Source: Olivibacter sp. SDN3 (GTDB lineage Bacteria > Bacteroidota > Bacteroidia > Sphingobacteriales > Sphingobacteriaceae). Taken from it: DNA of 64,000 nucleotides. Shown here piece by piece: positions 1 through 10,200 of this stretch. The notes below the pieces were generated by a model. That model worked only from the letters and a program-made list of their open reading frames with translations. It ran no database searches and was not told where the DNA came from. Numbering within the stretch: the stretch's first letter is position 1; each line of letters starts with the position of its first letter. The stretch lies in the NCBI RefSeq assembly GCF_014334135.1, contig NZ_CP060497.1, positions 558,001-622,000 of the forward strand, given 5' to 3'. Made by a program: the position numbers and the translations under genes.

Positions 1-412
1 GCTCAGGTTCTTTCCACTGGATGCTGTATTTTGCCTCACGACCCTCATCATTAAAATCGTAAGCTTTTAAAGTTTCTTCAAAACGAAAGTTGTCCGTATT
101 TTTGAAACGGTCCCAGGCCCATTCACTCTGCGTGCCCAAAGACACGCCTGTATCATAGTGCAAAGGAAAGCTTTGCAAACCGGTTACGTCGACGGTAAAA
201 GCAAAGGCACCGTTCCCTAAGGTTAGTGAGCTAAGCGCGTCCATTTCCGTGTTCACGACATTGTGTCTGGATACTACTTTTTTTCTATCAATGGTAGACC
301 CTTCGGGATCACCGCATGAAGCTAATAACAGCATTATTACTATACAAAACCCATTTAAACCGCCCGAACGCCGCGCATTTTTATTGAAAGGAATATACAT
401 TTTGGTTATCAT
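1..412 (-). CDS. Secreted lipoprotein of the pectin operon, N-terminal fragment (cut by window edge)
   Basis: Only the first 137 codons are inside the window; the frame is open to the left edge. The protein begins with a hydrophobic segment ending in the lipobox LLASC (Cys33 from this start, Cys29 from the alternative ATG at 400), so it should be lipid-anchored. The mature part carries the stretch SSLTLGNGAFAFTVDVTGL, which resembles large Bacteroidota proteins annotated as six-hairpin-glycosidase-like and often found in rhamnose/pectin loci. That family assignment is from memory and the catalytic part is not visible. It starts 35 bases after the stop of the preceding GH28 gene, so it is the last visible gene of the operon. 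The choice between the starts at 412 and 400 is open. Confidence 0.6.
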   Translation of the reverse strand, partial: MITKMYIPFNKNARRSGGLNGFCIVIMLLLASCGDPEGSTIDRKKVVSRHNVVNTEMDALSSLTLGNGAFAFTVDVTGLQSFPLHYDTGVSLGTQSEWAWDRFKNTDNFRFEETLKAYDFNDEGREAKYSIQWKEPE

Positions 413-447
413 TTTGCTCGTTTTTTCTTTATCGCTTGCTGGCCTTA

Positions 448-1866
448 CTAATTTTTACCTACAGGTGCATCCATTAACACTCCATTTATACGCACCTTTT
501 CAAAAACAAGATTTTTAACATAGTCGACCTCGAAAGGTTCTTTTATACCCTCCATTTTACAATTGACCATCCGCAGGTTACTTACCGGTGATTCTGGATA
601 GGCCGCTACCATTAAGGCATGTTTTCCTCCTTTTTCTACCACCATATTTTCTACCCAAACGTTACGGATAGTTGGTATATGATTGCCTGGCTTTTCATAG
701 AACATATTGCATTTTACCGCCGCTTCTTTAAAGGTACCCACCTCTATATCTTTCATAAATATATTTTCAATCACTCCACCCCGACTTGAGCTCGTTTTGA
801 TACGCAGTACCCGATCTAAATTAGGGCTATCCATGGTACAATTAATGGCGAAGATATTCTTTGCACCACCTGCAATTTCACTTCCGATCACGACTCCACC
901 GTGACCATCCTTCATGATGCAGTTCTCGATGATGTGGTTTTCTGCCGGTCTGGCGATATTTCTGCCATCCTCATCCCTACCGGATTTGATAGCAATGCAA
1001 TCGTCGCCCGTATCAAAATAGCAATTGCTGATCAATACATTCTGAGAAGCTTCCGGATCGCAGCCGTCATTATTCGGCCCATGTGTAATAATCTTCACCT
1101 GATCTACGGTTACATTTTCACATAATACAGGATTGATATTCCACATAGGTGAATTGATCATCTTCACATCAGCGATGAGGACATTTTTGCAGTTATAGGG
1201 CTGAATGAAGTTTGGACGTAGATAATGCCCATCGCCGAAAACACGCTTTTTAGGATCTACTTCTTCATGCATCATTTCATGTAAAGCATTACGGGCAGGC
1301 GTTTGCTTCCCCATACCCTCTTCCCATCCAAACTTTTTTGCGCCACACCACCACCACCAATAGTCATTGTTGGCATTACCATCTAGCGTTCCGTTACCGG
1401 TAATGGCAATATTCTCTTCCCCATAAGCATAAATGAATGACGAATAATTCATACATTCCATCCCTTCCCAACGCGTGAACACGATGGGGTAGTCGCTACT
1501 ATCTCTACTGAATAAAATGGTGGTACTATCTAGGAGGTGTAGGTTAACATTACTTTTTAAATAAATCGCGCCTGTTAGAAATGTACCAAAGGGTACCACG
1601 ACTCTTCCACCACCACTTGCATGGCAGGCTTCTATTGCTTTTTTAAAGGCTGCTGTATTTTTGGTTTTGCCATCTCCAATAGCTCCGTAATCGGTTATCA
1701 GGAAATCCTTTTCGGAAAAGGTCGGAGGAACGATCTGCTCACGTATTTTAGCCATTTCCAACATCGGCTCGCTACTTGAACGCCATACTTTTTCCTGCCC
1801 CGCGGCAGACATCGATAACATAACAAAAAAACAAAAGCTAAAAAAAATGATACGGTTTATATACAT
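448..1866 (-). CDS. Secreted GH28 polygalacturonase-type glycoside hydrolase
   Basis: Right-handed beta-helix hydrolase that cleaves galacturonic-acid linkages in pectin, probably in the periplasm or at the cell surface. Counting from the ATG at 1866, residues 1-23 form a signal peptide. The beta-helix entry motif ITDYGAIGDGKT lies at 57-68. The full set of GH28 catalytic motifs is present: NNDGCD (265-270), DTGDDC (285-290), GHG (321-323) and RIK (355-357). A run of four tryptophans at 170-173 could form a sugar platform. An upstream in-frame ATG at 1944 would add 26 polar residues before the signal peptide and overlap the previous gene. The start at 1866 follows that gene's stop by 10 bases and is preferred. 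Exo-polygalacturonase and rhamnogalacturonan hydrolase cannot be separated by eye. Confidence 0.9.
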   Translation of the reverse strand: MYINRIIFFSFCFFVMLSMSAAGQEKVWRSSSEPMLEMAKIREQIVPPTFSEKDFLITDYGAIGDGKTKNTAAFKKAIEACHASGGGRVVVPFGTFLTGAIYLKSNVNLHLLDSTTILFSRDSSDYPIVFTRWEGMECMNYSSFIYAYGEENIAITGNGTLDGNANNDYWWWWCGAKKFGWEEGMGKQTPARNALHEMMHEEVDPKKRVFGDGHYLRPNFIQPYNCKNVLIADVKMINSPMWNINPVLCENVTVDQVKIITHGPNNDGCDPEASQNVLISNCYFDTGDDCIAIKSGRDEDGRNIARPAENHIIENCIMKDGHGGVVIGSEIAGGAKNIFAINCTMDSPNLDRVLRIKTSSSRGGVIENIFMKDIEVGTFKEAAVKCNMFYEKPGNHIPTIRNVWVENMVVEKGGKHALMVAAYPESPVSNLRMVNCKMEGIKEPFEVDYVKNLVFEKVRINGVLMDAPVGKN

Positions 1867-1876
1867 GGTTTTATCG

Positions 1877-3316
1877 TTATAATTTGATGTTTGCTGTGTT
1901 TGTTTGCTGGACGGATTCATTTTCTGGGGTTTGAATATGTACATTTTCTATCTGCCAGTTACGGGCATGTTTGATGCTTCCCGCATCTTTAGCATTTATA
2001 CTTACATCTACTAAATGGAATTTTTCCAATGGGCGCTCTTCCAGACCATCTACAAAGAGGGCCTTTTTGGCATATTTGACCTGAATACCCGCTATATGAA
2101 TATGTTGGAATGTTGGAATACCCTTACGTTCCGGAACCACAGGTTCTAGCATTTTTTTCCAATGCTGGGGTATGGTATTACTATCGTAACCATCGGGCAG
2201 CTCCGAATAGCTATAAGAAGGATTCCAGTTAGGTGTTACTTCAAAAGCAACATCAACACTATCCATTTGAATATTTTCCAGATAGATATCCTCGACTACG
2301 CCTCCCCGATTACGTGCAGATTTAAAGCGCATACCCACCTTCGTACCCTGCGCTTTTAAGTTTCTGGCGATGATATGTCGCATCCCTCCAGAAGTTTCGC
2401 TTCCAAAAGTAATCAAGCCACCGCCCCTGCGCGAGATACAATCGGTAATCAACACATACTCAGTAGGCCGATTAACACGTAGCCCATCCCAGTCGCGTCC
2501 CGACTTGATGCAGAAATTATCATCGTTACAATCGATATCGGCATTTTTTACCAAAATCCAGGAAGACGAATCGATATCAATACCATCGGTACTGGGCCCT
2601 ATACCCTTTGTGTTATTACGAATAACAACGCCATCTACTGTTATATACGATGAATACAAGAGATGTACTGTCCAAAAGCCCGCCTCCTGGAATGTCAGCT
2701 CCTTAATCACGATATCCTCACAGTTATCTACAAGTAAGGTACGTGGCCTTTGTGCATCGTAATCCACGATCCAACGCAAACCTTTCGGTTCGTATTCCTT
2801 TCGTAGCGACCAATAGGCATCCCAGAACGGTTTTCCCTGACCGTTAATGATGCCTTTTCCTGTTATACTGGCTTTTTTTTGTCCGATAATATTTACTAGG
2901 GCGGCAGGCCATTTCATTTCAATCCCCGCCACGCGGGTATCTATGATGGGATAGTCTTTCAGTTCCTGGCTCCCCAAGATTTCCACCCCCTCATCGAGCT
3001 GCAAACACACACCGCTTTTTAAGAAAATAGCTCCCGTAAGGTATTTTCCCGGTTTTAGAACCACAGTTCCTCCACCTGCTTCTGCACAGGCGTCAATAGC
3101 TTGCTGTAAGCTATTTGTATTTAACGTGATACCGTCGCCGAGCGCGCCGTAATTATTTGCGACGAATTGTTGCTGAGCGATATTAAAATCACGCGAACCA
3201 ACTTTGGAAACCCAAACCGGATCATCCGCTAGTACCGAAAGGGCAGGTAAAAGCAAAAAGATTAAGCATACATATGGTTTATAGTGGCAAAAAATGCTGT
3301 GCATAAGCTGTGTCAT
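1877..3316 (-). CDS. Secreted GH28-family protein with a replaced catalytic-site histidine
   Basis: Second beta-helix GH28 protein of the operon. From the ATG at 3316 there is a signal peptide (about residues 1-30), then VANNYGALGDG (52-62), a STDGID motif (242-247) in place of NTDGCD, NDDN (264-267) matching the paired catalytic aspartates, and RFK (330-332) matching RIK. The conserved GHG of polygalacturonases reads GGG (298-300), so the usual histidine is Gly299. The aspartates are kept, so activity on another linkage is as likely as loss of activity. The longer frame to 3469 adds 51 residues without signal-peptide character and overlaps the upstream gene, so it is rejected. The gene lies 34 bases after the propeller gene. 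Confidence 0.85.
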   Translation of the reverse strand: MTQLMHSIFCHYKPYVCLIFLLLPALSVLADDPVWVSKVGSRDFNIAQQQFVANNYGALGDGITLNTNSLQQAIDACAEAGGGTVVLKPGKYLTGAIFLKSGVCLQLDEGVEILGSQELKDYPIIDTRVAGIEMKWPAALVNIIGQKKASITGKGIINGQGKPFWDAYWSLRKEYEPKGLRWIVDYDAQRPRTLLVDNCEDIVIKELTFQEAGFWTVHLLYSSYITVDGVVIRNNTKGIGPSTDGIDIDSSSWILVKNADIDCNDDNFCIKSGRDWDGLRVNRPTEYVLITDCISRRGGGLITFGSETSGGMRHIIARNLKAQGTKVGMRFKSARNRGGVVEDIYLENIQMDSVDVAFEVTPNWNPSYSYSELPDGYDSNTIPQHWKKMLEPVVPERKGIPTFQHIHIAGIQVKYAKKALFVDGLEERPLEKFHLVDVSINAKDAGSIKHARNWQIENVHIQTPENESVQQTNTANIKL

Positions 3317-3350
3317 ATTTCTTCGTTTTATAAACTTACCATGAGCGCAT

Positions 3351-4430
3351 TTAGCTACACTTAAAAATAAAGGCGCTTGAGGTACCAAACTTTCCTCCTT
3401 GCGATGTTCCGAACAACCAGGCCGGTTTATCATTTTCAAGCAGTAACATCGGTCTTTCCAACCTGCCATATCGTTTTAGATGAGAAGGAGCCGGAGGTTC
3501 TTTCACATAACGACTTAAAGCATGATAAGCTATTTGTGGTTCCGTCCATTGGATGCCGTCTTTTGATTCCATAATTAATCCTACTTCATGATTATACACG
3601 CCCATATCCCGGGCAATCATTTTATATTTACCATCCTCCCGCCAAACGAAGGCGTCTTCAAACTGTCGGTTATCACCCTTAGCAGAAAAATCGATAACGG
3701 GATTATTTGCGTATTTTTCATACGGTCCTCCTGGATGATCGGCGAAGGCCAGGCCATATTTTCTATTCCCGCGGATATCTCCCGAGGCCGACTCATATTC
3801 TTTTGTATTCCAAGACTTATAGAAGAGCATACTTTTTCCTTCTGGGCTGGATACCCATGCGGGATTTGTGGTACAATGGTCGTCCCAGGCTCCGGCTGAT
3901 CCCGGCAACAATAACGGTGCATCACCGCGGCTCCATGGACCATCAAGCGAATCTGCCGTTGCCAGTCCTATACGTTTGGTATCCGTTTTGCCATTCGCAT
4001 TCCCCATGTAAAATAGGTAGTATTTACCGTTGACAACCTTAACAAGTGGGTTATGACAAGTAGTCGCATCCCAGTAACCTTCGCCCCGCGGCGCCAGTAC
4101 AGTTTCCCGCAATTCAAAAGGCTGGTCAGGCGCTTCCGCAACTGCATGGGCAATTTCCGATCCGCTGATCCAACCGCTCATTCCCAATTCAGCCTTCCAT
4201 CTCGAAAAAAACACATGTGTTTTCCCATCGGGACCAATAATTGGACTGTTGCACCATACGTAGTAGCCGGCTATCTCCAATGCCCGACCAATGGGTTCAA
4301 GCTTTTTACTGAAAGAAGACGCTTGTAATGCAGGATGGCCGGCAGCGCTTAAGAAATCGCTGCCAATGGCCAAACCTGCGGCGGTAACTGCCAATCGTTG
4401 GATGAACCCCTTTCTATTGAGTGACATCAT
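3351..4430 (-). CDS. Secreted five-bladed beta-propeller glycosidase-like protein (GH43/GH117 superfamily type)
   Basis: 359 residues with an N-terminal signal-like segment (about 1-30, RKGFIQRLAVTAAGLAIGS). Repeated propeller strands follow, such as NSPIIGPDGKTHVFFSRW, NPLVKVVNGKYYLFYMGN, TNPAWVSSPEGKSMLFYKS and FEDAFVWREDGKYKMIARD. The pattern of acidic residue plus short hydrophobic strand is that of GH43/GH32/GH117-like propellers. I cannot name the exact family or substrate. Given the neighbours it probably removes a side-chain sugar (arabinose, galactose or an unsaturated uronide) from pectin fragments. Two adjacent ATGs (4430 and 4427) are possible starts. It begins 3 bases after the oligogalacturonate lyase stop, which implies co-translation. 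Confidence 0.7.
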   Translation of the reverse strand: MMSLNRKGFIQRLAVTAAGLAIGSDFLSAAGHPALQASSFSKKLEPIGRALEIAGYYVWCNSPIIGPDGKTHVFFSRWKAELGMSGWISGSEIAHAVAEAPDQPFELRETVLAPRGEGYWDATTCHNPLVKVVNGKYYLFYMGNANGKTDTKRIGLATADSLDGPWSRGDAPLLLPGSAGAWDDHCTTNPAWVSSPEGKSMLFYKSWNTKEYESASGDIRGNRKYGLAFADHPGGPYEKYANNPVIDFSAKGDNRQFEDAFVWREDGKYKMIARDMGVYNHEVGLIMESKDGIQWTEPQIAYHALSRYVKEPPAPSHLKRYGRLERPMLLLENDKPAWLFGTSQGGKFGTSSAFIFKCS

Positions 4431-4433
4431 ACA

Positions 4434-5684
4434 CTATATTTCTACGGCATAAATTCCTTCAAAACCCTCAAAATTTGCCCGGAAAATGATCCATTTCCCA
4501 TCGGGCGAGTAATGCACATTGGGTTCGAGTTTATAATTGTGATTTTTCATATTCACTAATTTTTGCGATTGAATATTTTGTCGATCCTCTGGGATGAATT
4601 CATAAATATACTGTCCATCAGGGGCTTTGGCTACAGCGCCGGGATCACCTCCATCACCGGCAAATTTACTTTGGTCGGGGGATGTAGTATAATGTACCGA
4701 CCATTCGTTCTGTGTAAGTTGATATTTGACCTCCTCTCCTGTCTGTAGATTTGTACCACTTATATAGAAGGTTTCGCCTCGGGGTAATTGCAAATCGTAC
4801 CATATGTATTGACCATCACTGCTGAACCATTCATGTCCGGCTATTTCCATAGCCATCATTCGCTTATGGATCAATGTGGGTTGCGCACGTTTCGAGACAT
4901 CTATTGTCCAGATGCGGTCTACCTTATGCCAAGGGCCTTCGTGACAGAACATAAGCAGATGAGGATCTGTAGGTGAAAACTGCACATGGTTGAGCCAAGC
5001 ACTATCGGTAAAAACCTTTTGCAATTCACCATTGGCGATATTGATCGTAAATAAGGTGCGCGGCAGTTTAGCCTCATATATACGATTGAAAAACTGGCTT
5101 TTCTCGGGATATTTTCTGGATATCTCCTTTTCAGCATCCGTAGCATAGGCTCCGCCCAATAAGGTACCATTGGCATTTACAGTCGTAATGGAAGCTTTAA
5201 AATCTTCAGGAAAAACAAAAACCAATTGTTCCTTTCTTGTGTTTACGTCAATGGAAAAAACGCTGTCGTTGCTTTGGTAGTAAACCTTTCCCGTATTATT
5301 GTGTACAATTTCACCCGCTACAGGCCCATTACGGCGGCTCAATTGTTGCACCTCAAGCGTTTTTAAATCAACCATATAAAGTTGCTTATTTTTCACATTA
5401 AGATTGTAGATCTCCTGTGCCCGTTTATCTAGTTCGCCGGGGTAGTTTTCTTTTTGATATTCATCGCTTCCATAGAACACCATTTTATTTCCGACAAATG
5501 GATTGTTATGAAAGTAAAAGCTCAGGTTTATCCCGGGCCTTCGGACGAGTTTCACGATACGGTGCTGCGTCACATCGTCTATCCACTCGTTAGGCATTTC
5601 CCTGCCTCCTGTTTCCAATATAGGCTGTGCAGCCAGTTCCCCAGCAAAAATCAGCAGTAATATTAATACGGTTAAGCATCGCAT
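4434..5684 (-). CDS. ogl: Oligogalacturonate lyase, PL22, with a signal peptide
   Basis: Seven-bladed propeller lyase that cleaves (unsaturated) digalacturonate to 5-keto-4-deoxyuronate by beta-elimination with a manganese-type metal. The PL22 hallmarks are visible: HNNPF (59-63), HVQFSP (233-238), CHEGPWHKVDRIW (247-259), IAGHEWFSSDG (281-291) with the metal-site His284, and WYD (295-297). Family members are about 390-420 residues; this one is 416. Residues 1-20 form a cleavable signal peptide ending in LAAQ, so the enzyme should be periplasmic, whereas classical PL22 enzymes are cytoplasmic. It lies 40 bases after susD and is the clearest evidence that the operon targets a galacturonan-containing pectin. 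Confidence 0.9.
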   Translation of the reverse strand: MRCLTVLILLLIFAGELAAQPILETGGREMPNEWIDDVTQHRIVKLVRRPGINLSFYFHNNPFVGNKMVFYGSDEYQKENYPGELDKRAQEIYNLNVKNKQLYMVDLKTLEVQQLSRRNGPVAGEIVHNNTGKVYYQSNDSVFSIDVNTRKEQLVFVFPEDFKASITTVNANGTLLGGAYATDAEKEISRKYPEKSQFFNRIYEAKLPRTLFTINIANGELQKVFTDSAWLNHVQFSPTDPHLLMFCHEGPWHKVDRIWTIDVSKRAQPTLIHKRMMAMEIAGHEWFSSDGQYIWYDLQLPRGETFYISGTNLQTGEEVKYQLTQNEWSVHYTTSPDQSKFAGDGGDPGAVAKAPDGQYIYEFIPEDRQNIQSQKLVNMKNHNYKLEPNVHYSPDGKWIIFRANFEGFEGIYAVEI

Positions 5685-5724
5685 ATCTCGTTATTTAAAT
5701 AGTCTGCACCTTGTAAACGCTGCG

Positions 5725-7230
5725 CTAGTAACCAGGGTTCTGTGTATAAATACCCGGTTTGGCATCCAATTCGGCCTGCGGGATGGGGTACAAGGTATAG
5801 TTCAGCTGAAAAGGGTTTATCCTGGAAAGTTCATCTTCCCTTTCTATCCAACTCGTCATGACCGGTTCCACCAAACCAGTTCTGATCAGATCATGCCATC
5901 TGGAGCCTTCTGCGGCAAACTCCTTTCTCCTTTCTTCCATTAGCTGCGCTAAGTTCACGCCACTCACTGTGCCCAAGCCTGCTCGACTACGGACCTGATT
6001 GACCACATCATCTACCTGTTGTTGTGATCCTGAAGCGCCATTCAGGATGCATTCGGCACGTAACAAAAGTACATCGGTGTATCGAAGTACAATAAAATTA
6101 ATAGGCCAATCCACTCTGTTGTTTGGTACTCTTGAAAGATCGATATATTTCTTAAAGAAAGATCGAGGTTCGAATACACCATTAAAAGTGTAGCCTGTCT
6201 GTATGGAGAAAGTTCTCCGCACGTCCCCTTCTTCATAGGAATCCAACAAATTGTTCGATACCGGTCTGATTGTTAATCCACCTTGGTTAGGATGACCATT
6301 AGCGTTGAACCAGGTGTCTGGTGCCAGCAACCAGGCAAATGTTCCGCCCACTACCGGATTTTGATTCACTTCATACTGTACATCGAATATGACCTCCATA
6401 TTGTTCTCATTATCATAAGAAAAAATAGATGCGTAGGCATTATTTCCTTCCAGCAGTTGATAAGCGCCACTATTGATCACTTCATCCAATAGATCCGCAG
6501 CTTGCTGCCACTCATTCAGCCCCAGGCCGGGCCCATTTATCCCATAATCCGGTCCCGATCGTGTCATGTGTACGAGTGCCAGTAAGGTCTGTGCCGCAGC
6601 ATTGGTAGCACGGCCCCGGTCTACGCCGGCATAGTTAGCTTTTGCCGGTAAAAATGCTGCAGCTGCTTGTAGATCTGCTATGATGAAGTTGTAAATCTCT
6701 GCGACGTCACTTTGCGGGATCTCGGCTGCTTCGGATGCCGAAATCACCCGATCAACGATCGGAACCCTGCCATACCATCTAACCAAATCAAAGTAGAACA
6801 ATGCCCGTAGGAAGCGCGCTTCACCTTCCAAACGTTGGCGTAGTTCAGCATCGGTTACAATCTCTCCGTTGATTTCCAACTGTTGAAGCAATACATTTGC
6901 TCGGTTAATACCGTTATAGTTGGTAAGCCATGCTTCTGCCACATAAGGGTTGCCCATTAGTGTACGATGAAAGCCGTTGATACCCTCCCAATCGCGTACA
7001 CCACCATCTGATGCGGCATAAAGGTTGTCGGATCGGGTTTCAGACAAATTCAGCTGCCGATCAGGATAAGTTCTTAACGCAGCGTAGATCGCATTGGCTC
7101 CCTGAATAAAATCGTTTGGAATCGCATAAAATGTTTCTATTGTTGGGTCGGAGATCGGGTTTTGATCCAGTTCTTTTTCACAGCTGCAAAATAACCCCAG
7201 CAAACTTATGATAATAATAACTCTCTTCAT
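5725..7230 (-). CDS. SusD/RagB family glycan-binding lipoprotein
   Basis: Surface glycan-binding lipoprotein partner of the SusC-type transporter. Starting at the ATG at 7230 gives a short signal peptide with lipobox LFCSC (Cys close to residue 17), followed by the typical SusD N-terminus ELDQNP. The helical SusD core is seen in segments such as RFLRALFYFDLVRWYGRVP, and the C-terminal LLLRAEC and EERRKEFAAEGSRWHDLIR motifs are diagnostic of the RagB/SusD family. Length is about 501 residues, usual for the family. A longer frame starting at 7254 would overlap the susC stop; the lipoprotein signal supports 7230, 10 bases after susC. It binds the pectic oligosaccharide and caps the SusC channel. 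Confidence 0.93.
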   Translation of the reverse strand: MKRVIIIISLLGLFCSCEKELDQNPISDPTIETFYAIPNDFIQGANAIYAALRTYPDRQLNLSETRSDNLYAASDGGVRDWEGINGFHRTLMGNPYVAEAWLTNYNGINRANVLLQQLEINGEIVTDAELRQRLEGEARFLRALFYFDLVRWYGRVPIVDRVISASEAAEIPQSDVAEIYNFIIADLQAAAAFLPAKANYAGVDRGRATNAAAQTLLALVHMTRSGPDYGINGPGLGLNEWQQAADLLDEVINSGAYQLLEGNNAYASIFSYDNENNMEVIFDVQYEVNQNPVVGGTFAWLLAPDTWFNANGHPNQGGLTIRPVSNNLLDSYEEGDVRRTFSIQTGYTFNGVFEPRSFFKKYIDLSRVPNNRVDWPINFIVLRYTDVLLLRAECILNGASGSQQQVDDVVNQVRSRAGLGTVSGVNLAQLMEERRKEFAAEGSRWHDLIRTGLVEPVMTSWIEREDELSRINPFQLNYTLYPIPQAELDAKPGIYTQNPGY

Positions 7231-7240
7231 GTCCGTTAGA

Positions 7241-10200
7241 TTAAAAGGTAACATTTAAACCAAAAATTAATGATTTGGGTATAGGCAGACCACCATAGTC
7301 GCCCGCTTCAGGAAAATCCGAACTGCCACTCAAATTGGTGTTAGTTGCTTCCGGATTGAATCCCCCATCGTATCTATCAAAGCCAAAAAAGTTTTCTGCA
7401 GTAACGAAAATGCGTGCTCCGCTGAAAATATTTTTGCTCACGATACGTCCCAGATCATACCCGAGGGTGATATTTCTAACCCGTAAGTAATCAGACGGGT
7501 AGAGCCAGTCGGTATTTTTTATACGTCCAAAAGTGGAAGTCGTTTTTCCGACCTCTCCATTGCCAGGATCTTCTTCCGAACGCCACCGGTCACGCCAACT
7601 ACCGATTACATTATCTACGAATCCAGTCCCTGTACGATTTACTGCCCTACCGAATAAGGAATAAATATGGCCACCCCATTGACCTTGCAACAGCACGCTG
7701 AGATCAAAACCTTTATAACGGAAAGTATTGGTTATCCCCCAAATAAATTTTGGGTTGGGTTGCCCCATGATCATCCGGTCGTTCTCATCAATTACGCCAT
7801 CGCCATTCGCATCGAAATACCTGGGGTCTCCTGCGCTTTGGTTGCCGAAAAGTGGCACACCATTGTCTATATCCTGCTGACTTAAAATACCATCTTGGCG
7901 AACCACATAAATGCTGTACATGGGGTCGCCCACTCTTAATATACTGTGTGATATATCAAATTCCGAAGGAATTAAAATCTGTGACTGTCCGCTGGCCAAA
8001 GAAAGCAGCTTATTATTATTATGGCTAAAATTGAAGGAGGTTGACCATTGGAAATCATTTCCGACAACATTCTGGCTATTGACCTCAAACTCCCAACCAC
8101 GGTTGCGAACACTACCTGCATTATCCAGAGACGACACAAAACCCGTTATTTGGGAAATAGGCACATTTAGGAGCAAGGCCGTACTTTTTCGATCGTAATA
8201 ATCTACTGCCGCCGTTATTCTACCATTTAGAAAACCGACGTCTAAGCCGACATCAATTGTGTTAGACTTTTCCCAGGTCAAATTAGGATTAAATATACCG
8301 CTGGGTGCTAATCCCGTTACCAGCTCGCCTCCTAAAGCATAAGCATAATTCCCCAGTAGCGATAAGCTGCTGTAATCGCCTATATTATAATTACCGGATG
8401 TACCCCAGCTAGCTCTCAGTTTCAGATCGTTCACTGTCTCTTTGATACCGGCCATGAATGCCTCTTCAGAAATACGCCATCCTCCGGAGACTGAAGGGAA
8501 CCATCCCCATTTGGTATTTGCCCCAAAACGTGAGGATCCGTCACGTCTTGCTGAGGCACTTAAGAGATATTTGTCCTTAAACGCATATTGTAAGCGGGCA
8601 AAATAAGAAAGTAACACATTTTTTGTTTCTGTTGTATTACCATTCACACCGATAGCGTAGTTCAATGTAGTGATCGTACTGCTTCCGTAGCCGTTTTGTG
8701 AAGACATGGTGGCATTATCGAGCTTATCGGAATTATAGGAAAAACCTAACAACGCAGAGAGGTTATGATTTTCAGCCAGCGTCTTATTGTAACTTAAGGT
8801 ATTTTCGTTTACAAAGGTTTGACGTCTGAAAGTACTATAAGTACCAGAAGTTCTACGCGTTAAATCCGACTCTCTATTGGGTAAGCTCCCTGTGATCGTG
8901 AATGGTATGTAACGTTTGAAAGTATTATCTACATGATCCAGGTTGAGTGTGGTTTTAAAAGTTAAGCCGTCGACGATCTCATACTGTCCAAATAACGACC
9001 CAACTGTTCTGAAGCGTTTGGTTGCTGCTTCCGTTTGTTCCAGTTTACCCAACGGACTGTTAGGTGAAGTGCTCCATTGATACTGTCCGATATCGCCCAC
9101 GTTCGGGTAAAGCCCCGCACCGGCTTCCTGTACCGGGCTCATAGATACGAGCTGGTGGAGGATATTGTCTTTTCCTTCCACTCCCGGGTCTTCATTAATA
9201 GAATAGGTGGGCGTTAAGTTAATACCAAAGGTTAGGCGTTCATTGGCTTTTACTTCCACATTTGCTCTAGCCGCGTAGGAGGTAAAACTTTGTTCCTTTA
9301 CCATACCTTCCTGACCGTTGTAGTTACCGGACACGTAGTATTTTACGGCATCCGTTCCACCACTTGCCGATAATTGATAGTTTTGCGTTAGCCCCCTTCT
9401 GAAGGTAGCATCCTGCCAGTCGATGAGATTTAAGCCAGGATACCCGGGTTGCATCCAGCGATCGTCGTACATAAAACGCGTATCCACCTGATCGTCAGCA
9501 AGTCCTAACAGCTGTCTTCTTTCGGCAGTCGACTGACTTGCCGTCCGTCCCGACCCCGATTGCACCCATTGATCGTTAATCATTTCGACTGCACGATCGA
9601 TCCACTCTTCGCCACTTAATACATCGAGTTTGCGGCTACGTTCGTTAAAGCCGGCATAGGTATTCAGGTTAATGATCGGTTTACCCGATTTACCCTTTTT
9701 AGTCGTAATGATTACTACGCCGTTGGCAGCCCTCGATCCATAAATAGCTGCAGCAGAAGCGTCTTTCAACACCTGAATAGATTCTATATCATTTGGGTTG
9801 ATATTATCCAAAGGTGTGCCGGTAGGGTATCCTCCACTGGCATTAGGGCTCGCACCCGATAGCGGGAAACCATCCACTACGTATAATGGTTCGTTACCAG
9901 CTGAAATAGACCCTACTCCCCGTACCTGAACACTCATTCCCTGACCGGGGTTACCCGTGGTCTGCTGTACCCTAACTCCCGCCATCTGACCCACCAGAGC
10001 TTGGTCTACACGTGGCAGGGGACGTTCCGTTAACTGTTCGGTATTCATGGTGGTAACGGCACCTGTAATATCTCCTCTTTTTTGCTGGCCATAACCCACC
10101 ACGACCACTTCTTCGAGATTTTGATTATCTTCTTCGAGCATCACGGATAAGGTAGCGCTATTGACCACAACATCCTGTGTTTTGTAACCTACAAAAGTGA

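Noticed and set aside
2370-2762. 130-codon plus-strand frame opposite the GH28 gene
   Set aside because: Antisense shadow of a clear GH28 coding sequence; composition is not protein-like.
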